Under the pieces are notes generated by a model. The model ran no database searches, was not told where the DNA came from, and saw only the letters and a list, made by a program, of their open reading frames with translations. DNA of 64,000 nucleotides, taken from the NCBI GenBank assembly GCA_016930085.1, contig JAFGHO010000085.1, positions 21,458 through 85,457 of the forward strand. Reading direction: 5' to 3'. The translations under genes and the position numbers were made by a program. Positions 54,005 to 61,300 of the stretch are shown here, piece after piece; position 1 is the first letter of the stretch, and each line of letters opens with the position of its first letter. The stretch is from Spirochaetales bacterium (GTDB lineage Bacteria > Spirochaetota > Spirochaetia > SZUA-6 > JAFGRV01).

Positions 54005-56836
54005 TCAGTACTTTGCCTCGAAATGCCCCCAGGCAACCGTACTCTTGTAGTACACATAGTATTTACCGTCGATCTTCGCAGGCAGGTTGGATGCGGCAGC
54101 ATACATATTGGTAAAGTTAACTCCATTGACCTCCAAAAAGGCAAGATTCCACGAGTTGATATAATTGCCGAGTGTCGTCGCTTCAAAACAGAACTCCCCG
54201 ATACCGTTTTTGGCAAAATTTGGTGTTATTACCGTTATTGAACTGCATCCCGCATCACAGGTACAGCCGCCTCCGGGTTCGGCAGTCGGATCCGGTGTCG
54301 GCTCGACGGTGGGTTCCTGCGTCGGTGCTATGGTCGGTTCCGTTGTCGGCGGTACGGTCGGTTCAACGGTCGGTTCCGGAGTCGGCGCGCCCGCCGCTTC
54401 AACAAGAATATTGTCGACATAGTAGGTTTCGTCCGAAGCGCTGGTTTTCCCTTCAATGCGAATCTGGAGTGTGTTCCCGCTTAATCCGGAAATACTTGCA
54501 GTCGTTAACGCAAACCCGTCGGTATTCCGGGACCAGGCCACATAACTTCCGCCATTGATGCTGTAGTACAGGTTAAGGTAGTCCGTTGTCTCCATGGTCT
54601 GTGCATTTACCCCCTCGATTTCCGCGGAAACGGAAACACCCTCTGCACCTGATATGTCGATACTCTCGGAAGTCCATGTCCGGGTCGTTTGTCGTATCGA
54701 GAACCTTCCTCCGGATTCCGAATCAAATGTTTCTATCCATGGGAGTGCGCCGGGCTCAGGGGTCGGCTCCGGCGTTGGCTCCGGCGTTGGCTCCGGTGTA
54801 GGGCCGGCAACGGGCTGAATCACTTCTATTGTGGCAAGGTCGCTCGACAGGGATGACCAGCATATGGCCGGATTGCCGTCTGAAAGACACGCCACAGCAG
54901 GATACCACGCCTGTGCACCGGAACGTACCGGGAGTTCCGCAATGATTTGCCATGAATTGTATTCATAGGGACACCAGGCCGGAACAACGCTACTCCCCAG
55001 ATCACGTTCCCAGACAAGAAAGAGTTTGCCGTCAAGTCCCGCCGCTATATCGACATCGCTTGCATTGCCGCTTGAGTCGACCAACGTTCGCGTACCCCAC
55101 GTATAGCCGTCGAAGACCATGTGGTAAATTTTTCCCGGATAATCCGAGGGATTGTCATTTGCCCAATAGGCGAGGTGTATATTGTTATACGAATCAGATA
55201 CCATGCTCAAACCGACGACGTTATCCGTTTCCAGTACGGTTTCCTGCTGCCACCCGTTATCGTATTCCTGCACCTTGAGCAGAATGTTGTTCGTATACGG
55301 ACTGGTTGGATGTCTTTCGACCCAGCCGAGCATGATGCTGTTGTAGCCGGTAACGGCAACATCGAAGTGATAGTCGACTCTTGCCCTTATACCAAGCCAT
55401 TCTTTGATGACAGGTTTGAAATCCTGATCCAGTATTTTTTTCTCGAGCATTTCAAGGGGCTGCCACACCATATTTTCAGGTGTGCCGTTATACACTGCCC
55501 ATGTATGGAAAATACCTTTCGGGGCAATGGTTTCATCAGATAAAGCAGCATTGTCAAGCCAGAAAGCATGGATTTCATTGTTACCGGTAGCGACGATTCT
55601 TCCGCTTGCGGCAAAATGTCTTGTGCCGGAAACGAGCCGTATTCTCTCCCCGATCTCTTTTGTCACCGGATCGAATGTCTGGTAATAGACGGTGGGTACT
55701 TCACAATCGACGATATTTCCATATCCGTCATCGATATTATCCTTTTCTTTTCCTTTCCACAGAAGATGAATTGTACCGTCCGGTCCTTTACAGTAATCCA
55801 GAAGCCGGCTGCCAAAGTCCGGATCGTCGACCAATGGGGTACCGACGCTTTCCGTATCAAATGGAAGTTCGGAAACATGGATATCGCTGCGACCTGTTAA
55901 ATCATTCCTTCCCTTGCTGTAAAGCAGGAGGCCATTGCCTTCCCCGATAATCCGTGGATTCCATATATGGGTGGCGGTATTGGGAGTGTATGAAGGCTGT
56001 GCAGGTTTCTCTCTTAAGAAATCCGGAGCCGACATCTCATCATTATATGTGGGAATCCCGTTTGCATCTATGTCAAAAACGATTTTCGTCGGGTAATCAT
56101 AAAAGACAACGGCAAGCTCGTTAGGGTATACGACCTGAATTCTCACTCTATACTCAATCCAGTCAACGATATTCATCGTCTCATCGGATTGTGGTTCGAT
56201 GAACAGCCAGCTGTAAAAATCCTCAGGATCATCCCCGATCAATATTGCATTAATCGCATGACTGTTTGACCCGTCATGGGCATCCAATGAGACACGATAC
56301 AAAGGAATATTGAAATTCGATGAGATGGTTTCATAATATTCGTCAAAAATATCGCATTTATATGCGGTAAAATTAAAATAGGTCTGATTTGCGAAATTTC
56401 CGCAGACAAACCCCCACTGGTACTTATACGTATTCGTTTTATCAAGAGTAAAACATTTTGTTACCCAGTTTATACGGCCTGTTTCATCGAGTTTGTTCCA
56501 CTGTGCAGGGAGTGTCTGGCCGCTGTTGACCGCATTATACACCCGCTGATAGTCAAGAATATCGACGACGCCGCTTCCGTCCACATCACCCTGTATATTT
56601 TCCGCGTATAATCCCACACTCATGTTTACCAGTATGGATAAATCGTTTACAGTCAACACTCCGTCCGAATCAACATCCCCGCTTCCATAATAATTCGTGG
56701 TAACAACAGGCTGGTAGAACGGATTATTACCGTCCCAAACCCGGTTATACGATTGGGCGGATAACCGGATTATATTACCTGATATTCCTGCCAAAAGACA
56801 CATAAACAGGGCAATTGCCCTCTTTTTAAAAAACAT
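54005..56836 (-). CDS. Secreted multidomain protein: dockerin, transglutaminase-like, CBM-like
   Basis: A 943-residue exported protein with signal peptide. Residues 52-105 are a dockerin type I pair (GDVDSDGVLTVNDL and GDVDGSGVVDILDY). Residues 120-225 resemble a transglutaminase/cysteine peptidase domain, with C145 (FVCGNFANQ), H193 (GSNSHAINAIL) and an acidic residue near E214. A large beta-rich part follows (about 270-680), then a Pro-Thr-Glu linker (PTPEPTPEPTPEP), a beta-sandwich domain (about 720-840), a second Pro-Thr linker and a C-terminal domain with four Cys (CTCDAGC). Most dockerins are C-terminal, so the N-terminal position is unusual. The substrate is unknown. Confidence 0.75.
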   Translation of the reverse strand: MFFKKRAIALFMCLLAGISGNIIRLSAQSYNRVWDGNNPFYQPVVTTNYYGSGDVDSDGVLTVNDLSILVNMSVGLYAENIQGDVDGSGVVDILDYQRVYNAVNSGQTLPAQWNKLDETGRINWVTKCFTLDKTNTYKYQWGFVCGNFANQTYFNFTAYKCDIFDEYYETISSNFNIPLYRVSLDAHDGSNSHAINAILIGDDPEDFYSWLFIEPQSDETMNIVDWIEYRVRIQVVYPNELAVVFYDYPTKIVFDIDANGIPTYNDEMSAPDFLREKPAQPSYTPNTATHIWNPRIIGEGNGLLLYSKGRNDLTGRSDIHVSELPFDTESVGTPLVDDPDFGSRLLDYCKGPDGTIHLLWKGKEKDNIDDGYGNIVDCEVPTVYYQTFDPVTKEIGERIRLVSGTRHFAASGRIVATGNNEIHAFWLDNAALSDETIAPKGIFHTWAVYNGTPENMVWQPLEMLEKKILDQDFKPVIKEWLGIRARVDYHFDVAVTGYNSIMLGWVERHPTSPYTNNILLKVQEYDNGWQQETVLETDNVVGLSMVSDSYNNIHLAYWANDNPSDYPGKIYHMVFDGYTWGTRTLVDSSGNASDVDIAAGLDGKLFLVWERDLGSSVVPAWCPYEYNSWQIIAELPVRSGAQAWYPAVACLSDGNPAICWSSLSSDLATIEVIQPVAGPTPEPTPEPTPEPTPEPGALPWIETFDSESGGRFSIRQTTRTWTSESIDISGAEGVSVSAEIEGVNAQTMETTDYLNLYYSINGGSYVAWSRNTDGFALTTASISGLSGNTLQIRIEGKTSASDETYYVDNILVEAAGAPTPEPTVEPTVPPTTEPTIAPTQEPTVEPTPDPTAEPGGGCTCDAGCSSITVITPNFAKNGIGEFCFEATTLGNYINSWNLAFLEVNGVNFTNMYAAASNLPAKIDGKYYVYYKSTVAWGHFEAKY

Positions 56837-57085
56837 AGTTCCTCCTTAACATAATAGCTTTCATACTTCTTAATCATGTATTGATTAATTCATTTTTGAT
56901 CTATAGCGTATATATCATATCTTGTTTTGCCTGGTCCTCTCCTTTCTTTTTGGTCATGCAGCGAACCGGAAATCATCAGTATATTAATAAACACATTACC
57001 TGTGAAATTCTGACACCCGTACACAAATAAACCTGATTTCCCCGTAGTCATGATATTCTTCCAGCTAACGCCAATACCATGGGTT

Positions 57086-57318
57086 TCATGATCGTGATCT
57101 GAAACCCTTGAAAATTCTTTTGACAGGAGTCCAGCCGATATATTTGGGTGCCGTCCAGCCCGGCGGTATAGGTAATTTTTCAATGTCCATATAATTATCG
57201 ATTCTCACGACGTTCCAGGCATGGATAACATCGTTATTGCCGATATGCAGCCCGACATGTCCCCAGTTTTTATATTCATACTTCAATTCTCCGAAACTGT
57301 CATAACTACCACCCGGCC
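57086..57318 (-). pseudogene. NlpC/P60-type peptidase remnant
   Basis: A 5'-truncated frame with a recognisable C-terminal half of an NlpC/P60-like peptidase: PGGSYDSFGEL, WGHVGLHIGNNDVIHAW (the catalytic His region) and GWTAPKYIGWTPV. The catalytic Cys part and start codon are missing; an in-frame TAA precedes it. It overlaps another short coding-like tail in a different frame (57283-57400, with YEERKKNLDWML). Confidence 0.55.
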
Positions 57319-57926
57319 GTCGTTATCCCGGAAACCCATTCTTAACATCCAGTCTAAATTCTTCTTCCTTTCTTCATACCATTTCCCGGCCTTTCGTGTA
57401 TCCCCGTTAACGGTCGTCCGAAAAACCCGGATGCACGAACCTCCCCTTGCCCCACTAAACATGTTTTTAAAGGGTTATCGCAGCGCGTCCCCCTCCCCAG
57501 TTGTCCCTCCCGGGCTGGCCACCGGCGCCGCCGAAACAGGCTGCCGGAAGCCTTTCTGTAAAAAGGTCTCTTTAAAAACCTTTTCCACAGTATAAGGTAT
57601 TATGAAAAAAATGCAATATTCGTGCCGTAAATAATACTTTTATACCGACGTAAAGAACCGGCATTGCAGTTTCTCCTTTATCTCAATAAAAAAAACCCGT
57701 ACTTCCACATTTATTAAATATTTGGTCCCTCTTGAATAATTGCTTGTTTTGTTCATTTCTTTCAATTATTTTTTAATGAGGAGACCGGGGAGCCATGATA
57801 ATTGCATAAAAAACGGGCCCGGTATTTTATATGGATGATTGTATTCGACCTGCCAGGCATAATTATTCCGTCTTTTTTATCCTGAGTGAACATAGGGAAA
57901 GCGGGGAGTAGGTTGTCAATGTGTTT
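57319..57926. other. Decayed, gene-poor stretch with a possible dispersed repeat
   Basis: No complete gene. On the minus strand 57475-57588 there is a small open frame (GTG start, KVFKETFLQKGFRQPVSAAP ...) whose GC-rich sequence differs from the AT-rich surroundings and looks like a dispersed repeat unit of the genome. The rest is AT-rich and unstructured. Confidence 0.35.
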
Positions 57927-58469
57927 TTAAAGCCGAAGTATCCAAAATGGCGAATAATGATTCGTATAGAGAGAAATCAATCTATCTCCACCCGGTAAAT
58001 GTTGAATTATTGTAAACAATTGTCGTAAATTCTTTCGCGAGGTTTGTTGTAGCATCTTCTCCTCAACACTCCATTTCTGAAATCTTTTCTCGAATTCATC
58101 AATAACCTTATTGCCATATCTCTCCACCATCGCCAAAAACAACTCCAACAACCACCGCACAAGCTGCGCGATACTATAACAATTCAAATCCGCATGCAGC
58201 AGCTTTATCTTACGATACATATCCTCAGAAAAATACACGTGCACATGTTCCCGGTTTTCATCGGGATTATCAGAGACCGTACGATACCGGCTCATTCGTT
58301 GCCTCCCCCATTTATGCTCCTTTATGATTAAAGGATCGATGCGGGACAATATCCCGACAATAACGCCGGATAACGAACGACTTGAAACGAACAATATCAG
58401 GTTACGAAGCTTCCCTCTCATTAAATCCGTCATGATAAAATGAAATTCATGCCGACAGGTTTCTATCAT
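57927..58469 (-). CDS. Hypothetical protein with possible ribbon-helix-like N-terminus
   Basis: A 180-residue protein. Residues 70-130 contain a segment (HVHVYFSEDMYRKIKLLHADL) that could be a ribbon-helix-helix-like motif followed by helices (AQLVRWLLELFLAMVERYG). The N-terminal 55 residues are basic. I do not recognise the family. A start at 58469 is supported by AAGGAGGGTCATATG. It stands alone in a decayed region, which could mean it belongs to mobile DNA. Confidence 0.55.
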   Translation of the reverse strand: MIETCRHEFHFIMTDLMRGKLRNLILFVSSRSLSGVIVGILSRIDPLIIKEHKWGRQRMSRYRTVSDNPDENREHVHVYFSEDMYRKIKLLHADLNCYSIAQLVRWLLELFLAMVERYGNKVIDEFEKRFQKWSVEEKMLQQTSRKNLRQLFTIIQHLPGGDRLISLYTNHYSPFWILRL

Positions 58470-58774
58470 ATGACCCTCCTTGCGTAATTATTTTTATACA
58501 TTGTATAACGCTAAAAAAATGCATATTGCTTTGTTTTTTTTTAATAAAGGAGATAAAAAATCATTCCCCTGTGTTAATCGCTGTCCGATTAATGTAAATA
58601 ATATCACTGGTTTCCGACATTCTTCATGCACCCCCTTTTCCCTGTCTCCCTCCTGCGTCCACGCCCGGTAAAAAGCCTCGATAGCCGCTTTCCTTTTTTT
58701 ATAAAAAGCTTTATCATATACCGGAAGGCAATTGTATTCTGCGACCGGAGATTGCCGGAACAAAGGAGGGGAGT
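58470..58774. other. Intergenic region
   Basis: No gene, terminator or repeat seen. It separates divergent genes and should contain the promoter of the glutaredoxin-like gene; no clear consensus promoter was found. Confidence 0.4.
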
Positions 58775-59056
58775 ATGGAGTTTACACATGTTGGCGGCAA
58801 CGATAAAGGGAAAATCATTCTCTACGCGATAAGTACCTGCATATGGTGCAAAAAAACAAAACAGCTTTTATCCGACCTCGATATCGCCTATGATTATATC
58901 GATGTGGATCTGCTTCCCGAAAACGAAAAGGAAATCATCCGGAAAGAGGTGCTCAGGTGGAAACAGAGGGTCGCCTATCCCCTCATCGTGGTAAACGATT
59001 CGGTCTGTATCCCCACCTACGATCCGGACAAGATAAAAGAAGTGCTGGGAGAGTGA
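58775..59056 (+). CDS. Glutaredoxin-like protein
   Basis: A 93-residue thioredoxin-fold protein with a CIWC active site (IILYAISTCIWCKKTKQLL) and the conserved cis-Pro region VAYPLIVVND. It is the likely partner of the ferredoxin-thioredoxin reductase-rubredoxin protein encoded six bases downstream. Such glutaredoxin-like partners receive electrons from FTR in anaerobes. The ATG follows AAAGGAGGGGAGT. Confidence 0.88.
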   Translation: MEFTHVGGNDKGKIILYAISTCIWCKKTKQLLSDLDIAYDYIDVDLLPENEKEIIRKEVLRWKQRVAYPLIVVNDSVCIPTYDPDKIKEVLGE

Positions 59057-59062
59057 ACACCG

Positions 59063-59572
59063 ATGGCCGAACATCGCGTCGATCCAGGCGCCGTTGATAA
59101 ATTATTTAAAAAACTCAACGCGGACGCCGAATCCGGCGGGTACCTCCTGAATCCCGACACGCAGATGACAAAAGACCTCGTCGAGGGACTTATCGTCAAT
59201 AGAGACCGATACGGATACGAAGCCTGTCCCTGCCGTCTTGCTTCGGGAAACAAGGAAGAAGACCTCGACATCATCTGTCCCTGCGACTACCGGGACCCGG
59301 ATCTTCTCGATTACGGGACCTGTTACTGCGGCCTCTATGTGTCGCAGGAAGTTGTCGACGGTAAAAAGGAAATCCGCCCCATTCCCGAGCGCCGCCCTTC
59401 GAAGGAGGAACGAGACATGAAAAAAGAACAAAAAAAGACCGAGCCGCTTGCATCACTCTCCCACCCGGTCTGGCGCTGTAATGTCTGCGGGTACCTCTGC
59501 GCGCGGGACAATCCGCCCGAAGTGTGTCCCGTCTGCAAGGCGAAAAAGGAACGCTTCACCAGGTTCCTGTAG
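59063..59572 (+). CDS. Ferredoxin-thioredoxin reductase catalytic chain fused to rubredoxin
   Basis: A 169-residue two-domain redox protein. Residues 1-105 are the FTR catalytic subunit with the six conserved Cys: [25 protein letters not shown]; they hold a 4Fe-4S cluster and a disulfide. A charged linker (about 108-132, KKEQKKTEP) leads to a rubredoxin/rubrerythrin-type domain (134-169, [10 protein letters not shown] and [11 protein letters not shown]). FTR reduces thioredoxin-like disulfides with electrons from ferredoxin; the rubredoxin domain may supply electrons directly. It follows the glutaredoxin-like gene by 6 bp. Confidence 0.92.
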   Translation: MAEHRVDPGAVDKLFKKLNADAESGGYLLNPDTQMTKDLVEGLIVNRDRYGYEACPCRLASGNKEEDLDIICPCDYRDPDLLDYGTCYCGLYVSQEVVDGKKEIRPIPERRPSKEERDMKKEQKKTEPLASLSHPVWRCNVCGYLCARDNPPEVCPVCKAKKERFTRFL

Positions 59573-59748
59573 GCGGGGCCTCATATGAAGAATATCTTCA
59601 CCGCTTATTTCCGGGTAATAACCGGTATTTCCAAGGTAACACAAATGCGGGTAATTTATCGTAGGACATATGTCGTGCGATATTCGGGAAAATCACGGTA
59701 AACATAAATAAACGTCGGGTTTACTCGACTAAATTAAAAAAAGATATA

Positions 59749-59777
59749 TTGCAGTAAAATAACTCTTGTAGTACAAT
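59749..59777 (+). promoter_or_regulatory. Sigma-70 promoter giving a nearly leaderless mRNA
   Basis: TTGCAG (59749-59754) and TACAAT (59772-59777) spaced by 17 bases. The predicted start near 59784 is only about five bases before the ATG at 59789, and no Shine-Dalgarno site is present. Confidence 0.65.
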
Positions 59778-59788
59778 AGTTTATTGTC

Positions 59789-60898
59789 ATGAAAGGATTG
59801 ATACAATACATTGTCATCATCATACTGATACTTCTTCCGGCACTGGGCATCATCACCCTGTTCGTCTTTGTCGTTCCCTTGAACCCCCTCGTGGTTCTTC
59901 CGTCCGAACATTTTTTTATCCAGGGATTCTGGGCGTATGCGAGCGGTGAAACGGTGATCAATAATTTCGAGAATACCAGAACACGCCTTAGTATCGAATA
60001 CACCCTCGGAGGCGACTACCCGTTCGCCGGAATCGGCATTAATCTGGTGCAGTCGTTCCCTTTTCTCGACCTGTCCGGATACGATGCCATCAGGATTACG
60101 CTTTCAACGGAAAACGCCCGCCGGCTTTCCGTCGCGCTGAGGACCTTCGAGCCCGGAATCACCATCATAGAAAACGGTATGGAACCTCTCAGACACAGTG
60201 AAACCGCGATAGACATCGGTCCGGGAACGCACACCTACGATATCCCCTTCGGCTCCTTCAGGGACCCAGAGTGGTGGTTGAACCTGTATGTTCCTGGAAA
60301 AAAACTCGAAAAAAACAATTTCACCTATGCTTCGAAAATCCAGATTTTCTTTACCGAGGAAGCATTGATCGGCGTCACGGATATCGTGACGATCGACCGT
60401 ATTTCGTTCCTGCCGTCCATGCTGCCCGTGGTTCTGATTGCCGTCTCGGCACTAGCCTGGTACATGACGGCGGTGTACTTTTTCAGGAGGCGGTTGCGGA
60501 GGCGGAGATGGCACGGTAAAAAACCGGATCTTATTTCATCCTACAATAAAATCGAATTGATCAGCTACCGGACGCAGGACAGTGAAAAGATAAATAACTT
60601 TCTCAAAGAGAATTACAATGATCCGGACATATCCCTGGCCGTCCTGAACAGGGAGACGGGAATTTCAAAAAAAAGAATATCGGAAATTCTCAAGGATGAA
60701 TACAAGCTGGCCTTCAAGGAATTGATCAACCTGCTCCGAATGGAAGAGGCAAAGCGCCTGCTTAAACTATCGGACCTGAATATCAATGAAATCGCGTTCA
60801 GGCTCGGTTATAATTCGAACAGCTACTTCGGCCATATCTTCAAAATGAGTGTCGGGCTGTCACCGAAAGAATATCGGGAACAAAAACAAAAATCGTAG
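59789..60898 (+). CDS. Membrane AraC-type regulator with extracytoplasmic sensor domain
   Basis: A 369-residue membrane transcription factor. The first membrane helix (YIVIIILILLPALGIITLFVF, about 7-28) is followed by an extracytoplasmic domain (about 45-205) that looks like a carbohydrate-binding galactose-binding-like beta-sandwich (LDLSGYDAIRITLSTENARRL, TIDRISFLP). A second helix (about 211-232) leads to the cytoplasmic AraC DNA-binding domain (about 268-365; LNRETGISKKRISEILKDE, EIAFRLGYNSNSYFGHIFK). It could sense cell-wall or plant sugars directly and control the GH74-dockerin gene downstream. The promoter lies so close to the ATG that the mRNA is nearly leaderless. Confidence 0.85.
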   Translation: MKGLIQYIVIIILILLPALGIITLFVFVVPLNPLVVLPSEHFFIQGFWAYASGETVINNFENTRTRLSIEYTLGGDYPFAGIGINLVQSFPFLDLSGYDAIRITLSTENARRLSVALRTFEPGITIIENGMEPLRHSETAIDIGPGTHTYDIPFGSFRDPEWWLNLYVPGKKLEKNNFTYASKIQIFFTEEALIGVTDIVTIDRISFLPSMLPVVLIAVSALAWYMTAVYFFRRRLRRRRWHGKKPDLISSYNKIELISYRTQDSEKINNFLKENYNDPDISLAVLNRETGISKKRISEILKDEYKLAFKELINLLRMEEAKRLLKLSDLNINEIAFRLGYNSNSYFGHIFKMSVGLSPKEYREQKQKS

Positions 60899-61099
60899 CA
60901 GCCCGGATTTCCTGTTTTCGTTATCCGGACAGGCGGCAATCATATTGCGCATATCCGCCGCATGATGAGTTTTTCGAAAACTTATATATTTTTTCATAAA
61001 ATTGATATATTTGGCACCCTTAATTGAGAACTCACCCTTTCCTCCCGTGATACACTGCGAAAAAGTAAAATGAACACAGTTCGATATAGGGAGAAAAAG
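60899..61099. other. Intergenic region
   Basis: CCGGAT (60903-60908) and ATCCGG (60923-60928) form a weak hairpin shortly after the AraC stop. The rest is AT-rich and probably holds the promoter of the downstream genes; TTCGAA...TAAAAT at about 60976-61004 is a weak candidate. Confidence 0.35.
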
Positions 61100-61279
61100 A
61101 TGATAAATACAAAAAAATTATTGGGTGTTATTATCATTTCCGCACTAATGCTGTTTATCTTAATCAAGGCCATCCCGGAGACACCCCGGCTTAGGCGGTG
61201 TTTATACACACCGTACACAGCCTTTGCCCCGATAATGACACACGTCGAGGCAGGTCATCTGTCACGGTATTGCCAATAA
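61100..61279 (+). CDS. Small membrane-anchored peptide, doubtful
   Basis: A 59-residue frame (MINTKKLLGVIIISALMLFILI) with one N-terminal membrane helix and a Cys/His-containing tail, preceded by GGGAGAAAAAG. It ends 21 bases before the GH74 gene and could be co-transcribed. The tail shows no conservation I can judge, so it may be a chance frame. Confidence 0.35.
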   Translation: MINTKKLLGVIIISALMLFILIKAIPETPRLRRCLYTPYTAFAPIMTHVEAGHLSRYCQ

Positions 61280-61300
61280 TACCCAAGGAGGATTTGTTGC

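Noticed and set aside
58494..58763. Minus-strand 89-residue frame between the hypothetical and glutaredoxin genes
   Set aside because: Overlaps the region where the glutaredoxin-like gene promoter must lie, and the sequence shows no conserved pattern or ribosome-binding site.
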